NCBI GenBank assembly: GCA_002282385.1
Contig: NCJG01000002.1
Location: 62,001-126,000 of the forward strand
Direction of reading: 5' to 3'
Source of the DNA: Sphingomonadales bacterium 39-57-19
GTDB taxonomy: Bacteria > Pseudomonadota > Alphaproteobacteria > Sphingomonadales > Sphingomonadaceae
Length of the DNA stretch: 64,000 nt
Part shown: piece after piece, positions 35,973-44,220 of the stretch
Layout of the letters: each line of letters opens with the position of its first letter
Position numbering within the stretch: the stretch's first letter is position 1
Program-made: the position numbers and the translations under genes
Notes under the pieces: generated by a model
Seen by the model: the letters and a program-made list of their open reading frames with translations, nothing else
Told to the model about the DNA's origin: nothing
The model's database searches: none

Positions 35973-36069
35973 GGTTATCGTCGTCCCCGAAAATGTCGTT
36001 TGCGTCGCGATGTCCCTAAATCCGTGACCCGCAAAAGCAAACGCACTTTTTTCATTTTTAAATTGCATA

Positions 36070-36084
36070 TGAGAACGATTCTCA
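36070..36084. promoter_or_regulatory. Fur-like box 1 upstream of the siderophore receptor
   Basis: TGAGAACGATTCTCA is an inverted repeat with the 7-1-7 layout of Fur boxes, about 57 bases before the receptor ATG and 98 bases from the arsC start. Iron repression is inferred. Confidence 0.6.
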
Positions 36085-36102
36085 ATAGTGACTGCAAATC
36101 GA

Positions 36103-36121
36103 ATTGCGAGCCATTCGCAAT
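36103..36121. promoter_or_regulatory. Fur-like box 2 upstream of the siderophore receptor
   Basis: ATTGCGAGCCATTCGCAAT is a second inverted repeat (7-bp arms, 5-base spacer), 19 bases before the receptor ATG. Together with the box at 36070 it suggests cooperative binding. Confidence 0.55.
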
Positions 36122-36140
36122 AACCATAAAAAGGTCGAAA

Positions 36141-38246
36141 ATGCTTCGTTTCTCCTCTTCCGTTTTTGCTTTGATTTCTGCCGTTGTAAGCGCGCCTTAT
36201 GCCTTTGCGGAAGATGCCGCATTTGATGACGGGGCATTTGATGACAGCCGCACCATCATTGTGACGGGTGTCAGCGACGGGTACCTCGCATCCAATTCAG
36301 TGACGGCCACAAAAACCGACACGCCGCTGATCGATATTCCGCAGACCATCAATGTTGTGACCCGCGAACAATTGGATGATCAGGCTCATCACTCGCTGGC
36401 GGATATATTGCGTTATGTTCCGGGTACAACGGTGGGCCAAGGCGAGGGCAATCGCGACCAAATTACCCTGCGCGGGCAAAACACAACGGCTGACTTTTTC
36501 CTGGATGGCGTGCGCGACGACGTTCAATATTATCGCGGGCTTTACAATATTGAGCGGGTTGAAATTCTGAAGGGTCCTTATGCCCTGATCTTTGGTCGCG
36601 GCGGCGGCGGCGGCATCATCAACCGGGTTCAGAAGGCTCCGTTGAGTGACGATTTCATTTACGCAGGACAGGCCAGCGTCAACAGTTTCGGGGCCTACGA
36701 CGTCTCGGCTGATTTGAACGCCCCGTTAAATGCATCCACTTCTGTGCGTATCAACGCGGTGTACGAAAACCTTGACAGCCATCGCGATTTTGTTGGTGGC
36801 GAACGCTATGCGTGGAACCCCTATGTCGCCTTCAGGCTGAACGATGCTTGGAAGCTGGGGCTTTCGTATGAATATGTAAATGACGACCGCACGACGGATC
36901 GTGGTATCCCGTCGGTTGCGACCAGTGCGGGCCAACCCAATCGTCCGTTGGCTGGCTTTCGGGATCAGTTTTTCGGCGTCCCCGGTGCCAATCGTACGCG
37001 ACTTGAGGCGCACATTGCCAAGCTGCGGCTAGACGGTCAGTTGGCATCAAACCTCAATTTCAGCGGCACTATCCTCTATGGCGATTACGATAAAATCTAT
37101 GTGAACGTCTTTGCAAATGGGGCGGCGACGGCACAAAATGGAACGGTTGCTCTTGGGGCCTATAGTGACCCCACTCAACGCGAAAACGTCATTGCTCAAG
37201 CGAATTTGGTTTGGGACATCGAAACGGGCGCGCTTGCGCACAAAATTCTTGTCGGCGCGGAGTATGGAGACCAAAAATCAACCAATCGGCGTTTCAATGG
37301 GACACTTTCCAACGCGACATTGAACCTTTCGAACCCGGTTTTCCCAACAGTAGCTTTCAACACATTGGCACGAGACAGCGTTTCTGATGTGAAGTTCTTC
37401 TCCGCTTATGTGCAGGACCAGATTAGCTTTGGCGAACATATCGATGTCGTTGCAGGGCTTCGGTACGACAGTTTTGATATCAGCGGTGCAGATTTGCTGC
37501 CGGCAATCGACCGGCCTTTTGCACGTAAGGATGAAAAGGTTAGCCCGCGTCTTGGGCTGATTTTCAAACCGCAGGAAAGCATGTCGCTTTACGGCAGCTA
37601 TAGCCAATCATTCCTGCCGCGGTCGGGTGACCAGTTCCTGGCGCTGACGGTGACACAGCAAAACCTAGCTCCTGAGAAATTCACCAACTTTGAAATCGGC
37701 GCCAAATGGGATGTCCAGCCAAATTTAAACCTGACCCTTGCAGTGTTTCAGCTTGATCGCAGCAATGCGACGACGCCGGACCCCGCCAATCCGCTCTCCA
37801 GCATCAATATCGGCAAAACCCGGACCCAAGGGATTGAGCTGGCTGCGACGGGACGCGTGACGTCGCAATGGCAAGTACATGGCGGCTACAGCTATCAGGA
37901 CGCCATTCTGGCGGGCAACGATGCTGTGCGGCTGGCGCAAGTGCCAAAGCATCAGGCAAGCCTGTGGAACCGGTATGAATTTTCTGACGCGTTTGCCGCA
38001 GGCGTCGGCATCATCCACCAGTCGAGCCAATATGCGGCCATCCGCACATCCGCGACGACAACCAAATTGCCGGCATTCACACGGGTCGATGCTGCTCTAT
38101 ATTATGATGTGAGCGACCGCTTGCAGCTTCAGCTGAATGTCGAAAATCTGTTCGACACCGCATATTATTCGGACGCGCACAACAATAACAACATCTCGAC
38201 CGGCGCGCCGATCAATGGTCGTTTTACGGTTAGGGCGAAGTTTTAG
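36141..38246 (+). CDS. TonB-dependent siderophore receptor
   Basis: The ATG at 36141 starts a signal peptide (SSSVFALISAVVSAPYAFA) and gives 701 aa; the upstream in-frame extension is antisense to arsC and rejected. The plug has TKTDTPLIDIPQTINVVT and SLADILRYVPGTTVGQGEGNRDQITLRGQ, typical of FhuA/FpvA-like receptors; the barrel ends with NNNNISTGAPINGRFTVRAKF. It imports a ferric siderophore through the outer membrane. Two Fur-like palindromes lie upstream. Siderophore identity unknown. Confidence 0.94.
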   Translation: MLRFSSSVFALISAVVSAPYAFAEDAAFDDGAFDDSRTIIVTGVSDGYLASNSVTATKTDTPLIDIPQTINVVTREQLDDQAHHSLADILRYVPGTTVGQGEGNRDQITLRGQNTTADFFLDGVRDDVQYYRGLYNIERVEILKGPYALIFGRGGGGGIINRVQKAPLSDDFIYAGQASVNSFGAYDVSADLNAPLNASTSVRINAVYENLDSHRDFVGGERYAWNPYVAFRLNDAWKLGLSYEYVNDDRTTDRGIPSVATSAGQPNRPLAGFRDQFFGVPGANRTRLEAHIAKLRLDGQLASNLNFSGTILYGDYDKIYVNVFANGAATAQNGTVALGAYSDPTQRENVIAQANLVWDIETGALAHKILVGAEYGDQKSTNRRFNGTLSNATLNLSNPVFPTVAFNTLARDSVSDVKFFSAYVQDQISFGEHIDVVAGLRYDSFDISGADLLPAIDRPFARKDEKVSPRLGLIFKPQESMSLYGSYSQSFLPRSGDQFLALTVTQQNLAPEKFTNFEIGAKWDVQPNLNLTLAVFQLDRSNATTPDPANPLSSINIGKTRTQGIELAATGRVTSQWQVHGGYSYQDAILAGNDAVRLAQVPKHQASLWNRYEFSDAFAAGVGIIHQSSQYAAIRTSATTTKLPAFTRVDAALYYDVSDRLQLQLNVENLFDTAYYSDAHNNNNISTGAPINGRFTVRAKF

Positions 38247-38255
38247 GTCCTGACC

Positions 38256-38819
38256 CTAAGCTTCGGCTGTCGCAGCAGCATGAAGCTTGGCGTTGGTGAC
38301 ATAATGCGCAACGCCGATCCGCATCCCCATGACTGCGGCATCGTCGAGATCGCGGACAAATCGCGCTGGCGACCCTGCCCATAACTGCCGGGCTGCAATG
38401 CGTTTCCCTTGCGTGAGCATTGCCCCTGCCGCGAGCATGGCATCGCTTTCAATGACGGCACCGTTCATGACCGTTGACGACAGGCCGACAAACGCACGGT
38501 CGTGAAGGATGCAACCGTGCAGCATGACATTGTGACCAACGAGCACGTCATCGCCGATGATGGTCGGAAAACCATCTTCAACGCCGGGCATTGGGCCGTC
38601 GCAGTGCACGACACTGCCGTCTTGAATGTTGGTTCGGGCGCCAATCACAACCCGGTTCACTTCAGCGCGAATGACGCAATTGTACCAGATGCTGGCCTCC
38701 GGTCCAATGGTGACATCACCGATAATACGACAGCCGGGCGCAATGAATGCGCTGTCGTGAATCTGCGGGGTCTTGCCATTGACAGTGATAATGCTGATGT
38801 CGGTACGGTTATTGATCAT
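38256..38819 (-). CDS. Gamma carbonic anhydrase family protein
   Basis: A 187-aa left-handed beta-helix protein from ATG 38819; ATG 38831 in the same frame is an alternative. Hexapeptide repeats run from about residue 20 to 150 (AFIAPGCRIIGDVTIGPEASIWYNC). The three zinc histidine positions are recognisable in SVVHCDG and VGHNVMLHGCIL. The family includes carbonic anhydrases and complex I-associated relatives. The 38819 ATG overlaps the stop of a 30-codon frame behind hemB. Confidence 0.92.
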   Translation of the reverse strand: MINNRTDISIITVNGKTPQIHDSAFIAPGCRIIGDVTIGPEASIWYNCVIRAEVNRVVIGARTNIQDGSVVHCDGPMPGVEDGFPTIIGDDVLVGHNVMLHGCILHDRAFVGLSSTVMNGAVIESDAMLAAGAMLTQGKRIAARQLWAGSPARFVRDLDDAAVMGMRIGVAHYVTNAKLHAAATAEA

Positions 38820-38908
38820 CGGATTTTCCATAGTGAAAGATGTGGCACAACCGATGCATAATCATCGGTCCATGCACGTGTGTCGCTGGATGCTTCAGCG
38901 CCGTTCAT
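38816..38908 (-). CDS. 30-codon frame between hemB and the carbonic anhydrase-like gene
   Basis: The ATG lies 3 bases after the hemB stop, and the TGA overlaps the ATG at 38819, so ribosomes could pass from hemB to the next gene. The second half (RAWTDDYASVVPHLSLW) recalls the C-terminal end of membrane-type spermidine synthases, so it may be the remnant of a deleted gene. This likeness is from memory and weak. Confidence 0.35.
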   Translation of the reverse strand: MNGAEASSDTRAWTDDYASVVPHLSLWKIR

Positions 38909-38911
38909 GTT

Positions 38912-39913
38912 TTACCCGTTGAGCAAACGCGCGGCCAGTGCGGCATGATATGTCAAAATGCCTGAGCAACCGGCGCGTTTGAATGCCATCAGCGTTTCCA
39001 GAACCAGCGCGTCGCGGTCACCAGCGCCAGCGGCGGCGGCGGCCTCAATCATCGCATATTCACCAGACACTTGGTACGCGAATACGGGCACGTCGAATTG
39101 GTCACGCACGCGGCGGACAATATCGAGATAGGGCAGGCCGGGTTTGACCATGACGCTGTCGGCACCTTCGGCGATGTCCATAGCGACTTCGCGCATGGCT
39201 TCATCGCTGTTCGCTGGATCCATCTGATACGTTTTCTTGTTACCCTTCAGCAGGCCGCTTGAGCCAACGGCGTCACGGAACGGGCCGTAGAATGCGCTGG
39301 CATATTTTGCGGCGTAGGACATGATCTGGACGTTGGGATAGCCATTCATTTCGAGTGCCTTGCGAATGGCACCAATGCGTCCGTCCATCATGTCGCTTGG
39401 CGCAATGATATCCGCGCCGGCATTGGCCTGATTTATCGCCTGATCGACAAGCACGGCGACCGTTTCGTCGTTCAACACATAACCGGCATCGTCGATTAAG
39501 CCGTCCTGTCCATGCGACGTATACGGGTCGAGCGCGACATCGGTCAAAACACCGATTGCATCGCCATGTGCCTGTTTGATGGCGCGAATGGCGCGGCACA
39601 TGAGATTGTCGGGGTTGAGCGCCTCTTCACCGTCCTCGCTCCGCCGTTCTGGCTGCGTGTTTGGGAACAATGCGATGCAGGGGATGCCAAGATCGATAGC
39701 TTCCGCGGCGCGGACGACGATCTGGTCAACGGACCAGCGCGATACGCCGGGGAGCGACAAAATCGGCTCTTCAACCGCCTCTCCCTCGGTGACGAACAAT
39801 GGCCAGATAAGATCTGCAGGCGAAAGCATAGTCTCGCGGACCATGGCTCTGCTCCATTGGGTGGCGCGCGTGCGGCGCAAACGGGTGTTCGGGAAAAAGG
39901 ATGTGTTGCTCAT
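38912..39913 (-). CDS. hemB: Delta-aminolevulinic acid dehydratase (porphobilinogen synthase)
   Basis: A 333-aa enzyme joining two 5-aminolevulinate molecules to porphobilinogen. Both active-site lysines are seen: IMSYAAKYASAFYGPFRDAVGS and SVMVKPGLPYLDIVRR. The metal site reads LTDVALDPYTSHGQDGL, the Asp-rich, cysteine-free version, so it should be Mg-dependent rather than Zn-dependent. Length is typical. Confidence 0.97.
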   Translation of the reverse strand: MSNTSFFPNTRLRRTRATQWSRAMVRETMLSPADLIWPLFVTEGEAVEEPILSLPGVSRWSVDQIVVRAAEAIDLGIPCIALFPNTQPERRSEDGEEALNPDNLMCRAIRAIKQAHGDAIGVLTDVALDPYTSHGQDGLIDDAGYVLNDETVAVLVDQAINQANAGADIIAPSDMMDGRIGAIRKALEMNGYPNVQIMSYAAKYASAFYGPFRDAVGSSGLLKGNKKTYQMDPANSDEAMREVAMDIAEGADSVMVKPGLPYLDIVRRVRDQFDVPVFAYQVSGEYAMIEAAAAAGAGDRDALVLETLMAFKRAGCSGILTYHAALAARLLNG

Positions 39914-39952
39914 GAACGACAGGTAGCGGTGTTAGGCCGCATCCTCAATGGC

Positions 39953-41527
39953 TTATCCGTTGGTCCGCGACCGGTCGACTTGAAGGGTCAGTCGGTCAAT
40001 TTCGCGTTTCGGTTCGTCCGTGCTTTTCGGCTGTGCGCGCAATGGTGCGAGCGCTGCACCGGCCTTGACCGATTTCAGGCGCTGAAGCGTGCCTTTAAAG
40101 CGCGCAAGGTCGCTTCCCCCAAGTTGTGCACGCTGCGTAAACTTGATCGAATTCGGGTTCACCGCACGTCCGTTGCGATATAATTCATAGTGCAAATGCG
40201 GACCAGTCGACAAACCCGTTGATCCCACATAACCGATGATTTGACCGCGCCGCACACGGCTTCCGGCGCGTGCGGCAATGCGGCTCATATGGCCATAGCC
40301 ACTGGCAAGGCCGCCGCCATGGTTCAGCTGAACAAAGTTGCCGTAACCGCCCTTGCGCCCGGCATAGGCAACGACACCATCGGTCACCGCAAAAATGGGT
40401 TGGCCATAGCTTGCTTTAAAATCGAGGCCGCTATGCATGCGCATATAGCCTAAAATCGGGTGCCGTCTGCCGCCAAAGCCCGATGTCACAGCGCCGTTAA
40501 CAGGACGGCTGAGTGCGCCTTTTGATTCACCCACGCCTGAGGCTTCGAACCATTGGCTGCTGTCGCCATTGGTCCACTTAAGCATCTGGACTGGCGATTT
40601 GCCGTCGCGGTCGACGCCGGCATATAAAAGATTGCCGACCTTAACTTCACCGGTTTCAGCACGCTTGTAACCAACGATGATATCAAATTCGTCGGTCGCG
40701 CGGATTGCCGACAGGGATATGCGGCCCGAGATGACTTTCAGATAATCCTGGATAGCGCTGGCAGGTGCACCCGCGGCGCGCGCCGACCGGTAAATGCCCT
40801 GGCTGCCGACTGTGCCGCGGATGCGCAACGGCGTGTCATCGACGATAATCGGTTTGCGGCTCAGCCTGAGCGCGCCACCTTCGCGGTTGATAGCGAGGTT
40901 GAGGTCAAATCGTGCGCGAAAGGCCACGGATTCCAAAGGCCGTGGCTGATTTTGCGCAGAACGTTTACCGAGTACGATATTGATTGGGGTGCCGGGTTCA
41001 ATATCCGATAGCGACGTGACACCAGAAACCATGTTGGCGACATCATTGGCTTCATTGCCGCCGACGCCCGCGCGCTGCAGGACGCGTGCAAAGCTATCAC
41101 CGCGGCCCAAGGATGCTGTCAATTCGATGCGGGGACGCTCCGGGCTTCCGGCAAGGGCAACAACCGCGTCGGTGGCAGCCATGCGTTTGCCGCTGTCGCT
41201 GCCATAGGCAATCGGCATGATCATCTGCGCGCGCGCTTCTTCGAACTCCGCTTCCGTCGCGATGGACGGTTGCGGGCCATAAATAGGCCCAAAATCGGGG
41301 AGGAGCGCAAGTGCAGCAACGCTTAATAGGGTTAGCGTTCCAAGACCGCGAAACCAGCGGACGGAGCCAATATTTTCCCCAAGGTCGGGGACGAGGTCGA
41401 GCTGGGCAATGCGTTCGCGCCAAGTTGCTTCGGTGGTCTGGCGCAGGGGTGCGACCATAAAATCGGCAAGCATCACGCTTCCGTTCGCGGCGGCCGCGGC
41501 AAAGTGTGTATCTTTGCCTTCAAACAT
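39953..41527 (-). CDS. M23 family metallopeptidase (LytM domain), membrane anchored
   Basis: A 524-aa protein. A transmembrane segment is near residues 66-82 (LGTLTLLSVAALALLPDF). A middle OapA/LysM-like region precedes the peptidase domain (about 355-470): HSGLDFKASYGQPIFAVTDG with the HxxxD zinc ligands, and HLHYELY with the remaining ligand. It cleaves peptidoglycan cross-bridges or, if the site is used for regulation, activates amidases. The first 60 residues are cytosolic. Confidence 0.93.
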   Translation of the reverse strand: MFEGKDTHFAAAAANGSVMLADFMVAPLRQTTEATWRERIAQLDLVPDLGENIGSVRWFRGLGTLTLLSVAALALLPDFGPIYGPQPSIATEAEFEEARAQMIMPIAYGSDSGKRMAATDAVVALAGSPERPRIELTASLGRGDSFARVLQRAGVGGNEANDVANMVSGVTSLSDIEPGTPINIVLGKRSAQNQPRPLESVAFRARFDLNLAINREGGALRLSRKPIIVDDTPLRIRGTVGSQGIYRSARAAGAPASAIQDYLKVISGRISLSAIRATDEFDIIVGYKRAETGEVKVGNLLYAGVDRDGKSPVQMLKWTNGDSSQWFEASGVGESKGALSRPVNGAVTSGFGGRRHPILGYMRMHSGLDFKASYGQPIFAVTDGVVAYAGRKGGYGNFVQLNHGGGLASGYGHMSRIAARAGSRVRRGQIIGYVGSTGLSTGPHLHYELYRNGRAVNPNSIKFTQRAQLGGSDLARFKGTLQRLKSVKAGAALAPLRAQPKSTDEPKREIDRLTLQVDRSRTNG

Positions 41528-41765
41528 TCAGAACTATATCCACGACCCTGTCCTTATCCCCCCGGACATTCTTATCTGCCCACATCCCTGTGACGGCATA
41601 TGGTTAATGTCAATTTAACACAGCACGCAAGTGGCCCGCGATGCGGCCAGTGGTGTATATTCACCGACCAGTCTGGGAACAATGTTGTACATGACAATCG
41701 GGCATTTAATCGCTTCATTAAATATTCGGCAATGCTAAAGCAGGATGCAATATCGGGAGGGTCGA
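41528..41765. promoter_or_regulatory. Divergent promoter region with shared operator motif
   Basis: No gene in these 238 bases between the M23 peptidase and the isomerase. The right part holds an 18-bp palindrome (listed separately) and the GGGAGGG ribosome site of the isomerase gene. Confidence 0.5.
41705..41722. promoter_or_regulatory. 18-bp palindrome upstream of the isomerase-crotonase operon (copy 2)
   Basis: TTTAATCGCTTCATTAAA lies 43 bases before the isomerase ATG. Fourteen of its 18 bases or more agree with the copy at 45452-45469, and it has the same arm and spacer lengths as the one at 11816-11833. Confidence 0.55.
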
Positions 41766-42386
41766 ATGCACAGCGATCGGGTTGAATTTTTCTACGATCT
41801 TTCAAGCCCATGGACCTATTTGGCGTTCACGAACATTATGGGCGTGCTGGGTCGCACTGGGGCGACAATGACGTTGCGGCCTATATTGGTCGGCGGCGTG
41901 TTCAATGCGGTCAACCCGTCAGTCTATGCCGCCCGTGAAGCATCTGACAATCCAAAGCTGCTGCACAGCTGGAAAACGCTTCGTGATTGGGCCGCGTTAG
42001 CCGGCGTGGCACTGAACTTCCCAAGCCAATATCACCCCGCCAAGAGCGTTAACGCAATGCGTATGGCCTGCGGCCTTGCCGATGATCCAGCGGCACTGCA
42101 CGCGTTTACGAAAGCGGCGTTCGAGAGCTATTTTGGCGCGCAGGAAAATCTTGATGATCTCGATGTGCTGGTTGCGGTGGCCAACAGCGTCGGTCTGGAT
42201 GGGGATGCCTTGCGCGCGCGTGCGCAATCAGACGACGTAAAGGCGCTTCTGCGTGCAAATACGGATGAGGTGATTGCGCGCGGTGGCTATGGCTCGCCTA
42301 CGATTTTTGTCGACAAAACATATATGTATTTTGGTAATGACCAACTGCCTTTGGTGGAATTTGCATTGAATAGGAGCGCCGCATGA
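41766..42386 (+). CDS. 2-hydroxychromene-2-carboxylate isomerase family protein (DsbA fold)
   Basis: A 206-aa protein starting at ATG 41766 behind GGGAGGG. The thioredoxin-like start VEFFYDLSSPWTYLAF, with serine where DsbA has its cysteine pair, and GYGSPTIFVDKTYMYFGNDQLPLVEFAL are typical of the HCCA isomerase / kappa-GST family. Such enzymes isomerise ring-fission intermediates with glutathione, but many relatives are of unknown substrate. It overlaps the crotonase gene by 4 bases. Confidence 0.88.
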   Translation: MHSDRVEFFYDLSSPWTYLAFTNIMGVLGRTGATMTLRPILVGGVFNAVNPSVYAAREASDNPKLLHSWKTLRDWAALAGVALNFPSQYHPAKSVNAMRMACGLADDPAALHAFTKAAFESYFGAQENLDDLDVLVAVANSVGLDGDALRARAQSDDVKALLRANTDEVIARGGYGSPTIFVDKTYMYFGNDQLPLVEFALNRSAA

Positions 42387-43180
42387 ACGACCGCGTTAGC
42401 ATAACCGTTGAAAACCACGTGGCCGATGTGCGGCTTACGCGCGCCGACAAAATGAACGCGCTCGACCCGGCCATGTTTCACGGGATCATATCCGCCGGAG
42501 AAGAGCTTGCAACGATGAAAGGCGTGCGCGCGGTGGTTTTGTCGGGTGAAGGACGCAGCTTTTGTGCAGGGCTTGATATGGCCAGCATGGCAAGCGGCGG
42601 CGCAAGCGCGAATAGCGGCATGGGCAGCCTGACGGATCGGACGCATGGCAATGCCAACACATTTCAGCAAGTCGCGATGCTTTGGCGCAAGCTGCCTATG
42701 CCCGTCATTGCCGCAGTCCACGGGGTGTGTTTTGGCGGCGGCCTGCAAATTGCCAGCGGTGCGGACATCCGCGTGATCACGCCTGACGCCCGCCTTGCGG
42801 TGATGGAGATGAAATGGGGGCTGATCCCTGACATGGGCGGCTACGCCTTATGGCGCGGTATGGTGCGTGAAGATATGCTGCGCGAGTTAACCTACACCAA
42901 CCGCGAGTTTTCAGGGGCAGAGGCGCTTGGCTTAGGCTTTGCGACGTTCGTGGATGAAAACCCCCACGCCCGCGCCATGGCCATTGCCCGTGAAATCGCG
43001 GACCGGAACCCCGACGCTATGCGTGAGGCCAAGGCGCTGTTCAACGAATATACCGACATGGACGAAGACGCGATTTTGATGGCCGAAAGCGTCCGCCAAG
43101 CCAAAGTCATTCGTAAGCCCAACCAGATCGAAGCGGTCATGGCCGGAATGCAGAAGCGCGCAGCTACATTCGTTGATTAA
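42383..43180 (+). CDS. Crotonase/enoyl-CoA hydratase family protein
   Basis: A 265-aa protein. The oxyanion-hole segments are GEGRSFCAGLDMASM and HGVCFGGGLQIASGADIRV, followed by WGLIPDMGGYALWRGM. The glutamate expected at the catalytic position of true hydratases aligns poorly, so isomerase or other crotonase chemistry is possible. It is co-translated with the isomerase-like gene and sits downstream of the 18-bp palindrome. Confidence 0.9.
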   Translation: MNDRVSITVENHVADVRLTRADKMNALDPAMFHGIISAGEELATMKGVRAVVLSGEGRSFCAGLDMASMASGGASANSGMGSLTDRTHGNANTFQQVAMLWRKLPMPVIAAVHGVCFGGGLQIASGADIRVITPDARLAVMEMKWGLIPDMGGYALWRGMVREDMLRELTYTNREFSGAEALGLGFATFVDENPHARAMAIAREIADRNPDAMREAKALFNEYTDMDEDAILMAESVRQAKVIRKPNQIEAVMAGMQKRAATFVD

Positions 43181-43208
43181 ATAGAGGACTGTTTGAAGGG
43201 ATTATTAG

Positions 43209-43655
43209 ATGCTTTCGATTGCCGGACTTTTAATCTTCGCCGCCATTTTAATCAGGTTTTTTCCAAAAACGCCCAGTGGCGCGTTCATGCAAAGATGCTT
43301 TGTCGAGTTTCCCGTCAAAGTCATTGAAAAGACCGAACGCAAACACATTATCTTCCTAATTTTCGGTCTACTGATGATCCAGGGTTTTGCGTCAGTCGTT
43401 TCCATAGACTTGGCAATTCTGGCGGCTCTGGACGCTTCACTATATATTGATGTCATGATTTCGGTGGGCGTAACAGCTACTGCTGTCAGGACCAAATCAG
43501 CATGGGTTTACGCAAAGCTCAAGATGCAAAACATGCTCCCGCGTCGCATGAAGGCTTCGGCGAGGTCATCGAAAACAAAGCCGCGTGTAACTTCCGCTGG
43601 CCCATCTCCGTCGAACGATGATGAACGACGTGGTCCGCTTCTGTTAGCAGCATGA
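43209..43655 (+). CDS. Membrane protein of unknown function
   Basis: A 148-aa protein with three hydrophobic segments (about residues 2-17, 46-62 and 66-90), then a basic, serine-rich tail (MKASARSSKTKPRVTSAGPS). I do not recognise a family. It follows the crotonase gene by 28 bases and may be in the same transcript. Confidence 0.6.
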   Translation: MLSIAGLLIFAAILIRFFPKTPSGAFMQRCFVEFPVKVIEKTERKHIIFLIFGLLMIQGFASVVSIDLAILAALDASLYIDVMISVGVTATAVRTKSAWVYAKLKMQNMLPRRMKASARSSKTKPRVTSAGPSPSNDDERRGPLLLAA

Positions 43656-43668
43656 CCTCATGCCTGCA

Positions 43669-44103
43669 TTAGCCCAGCTTAACGCGCAGCCGTTCGAACT
43701 CTTCTCTGAGGTCATCAGGAATAGGCGCTGACCCGTCCGCATTGGTTAGCACGATGGTCGTAATGCAGGTGGCTTTGCACTCACCGCCTTGAAAGGCTGC
43801 GGATGCGATATCCCAGCTGCTGTTACCAATCCGCGCGATGCCGCTGGCGATGTCGACATGCTCGGGGAAATGCGCCTCGGCAATATAGTCCAGATTGACG
43901 CTGGCGATCAGCCATCTTTGACCCGGCGCACGGCGCTGGACCTCAATGGCGTGGTTGAACATGCCACGGCCATGTTCGAACAGCCCCGCCATGGACACAT
44001 TATTGATGTGGCCAAGAACATCCATGTCCGCAAACCGCGTTTCGGTGCGATGGCTGAACGGATAGCTGGCCGGGTTAAGCTGCCAAGCCTGAGGTTTGGG
44101 CAT
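43669..44103 (-). CDS. Acyl-CoA thioesterase (hotdog fold, 4-HBA-CoA/YbgC type)
   Basis: A 144-aa single hotdog domain with ETRFADMDVLGHINNVSMAGLFEHGR, where the Asp-x-x-x-His-x-Asn pattern of the YbgC/4-hydroxybenzoyl-CoA thioesterase group is intact. It hydrolyses an acyl-CoA of unknown chain. It lies downstream of the acyl-CoA dehydrogenase at 44221-45375 on the same strand, separated by a long inverted repeat. Confidence 0.85.
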   Translation of the reverse strand: MPKPQAWQLNPASYPFSHRTETRFADMDVLGHINNVSMAGLFEHGRGMFNHAIEVQRRAPGQRWLIASVNLDYIAEAHFPEHVDIASGIARIGNSSWDIASAAFQGGECKATCITTIVLTNADGSAPIPDDLREEFERLRVKLG

Positions 44104-44123
44104 ATGAAACCTTTATCAAAAGT

Positions 44124-44198
44124 CGTCACCCTGAACTTGTTTCAGGGTCTTACTTTCTGCGTTGAAGATTAAGACCCTGAAACAAGTTCAGGGTGACG
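44124..44198. repeat. Perfect 29-bp inverted repeat (REP-like element, intact copy)
   Basis: Arms at 44124-44152 and 44170-44198 are perfect reverse complements with a 17-base spacer. The arms themselves contain a smaller palindrome (CCCTGAAC / GTTTCAGGG). No T-run follows, so it is not a terminator. A decayed relative lies at 52931-53034. Such CTGAAC-rich hairpins are, to my knowledge, dispersed in sphingomonad genomes. Confidence 0.9.
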
Positions 44199-44220
44199 AG
44201 TCTGGCTTATTTTCTGTCTC

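Noticed and set aside
35835..36140. N-terminal extension of the siderophore receptor
   Set aside because: It reads antisense through arsC and over the Fur-like boxes; the signal peptide begins at 36141.
44124..44198. Perfect inverted repeat as a terminator of the acyl-CoA dehydrogenase
   Set aside because: No T-run on either side, and a related copy elsewhere shows it is a dispersed repeat.
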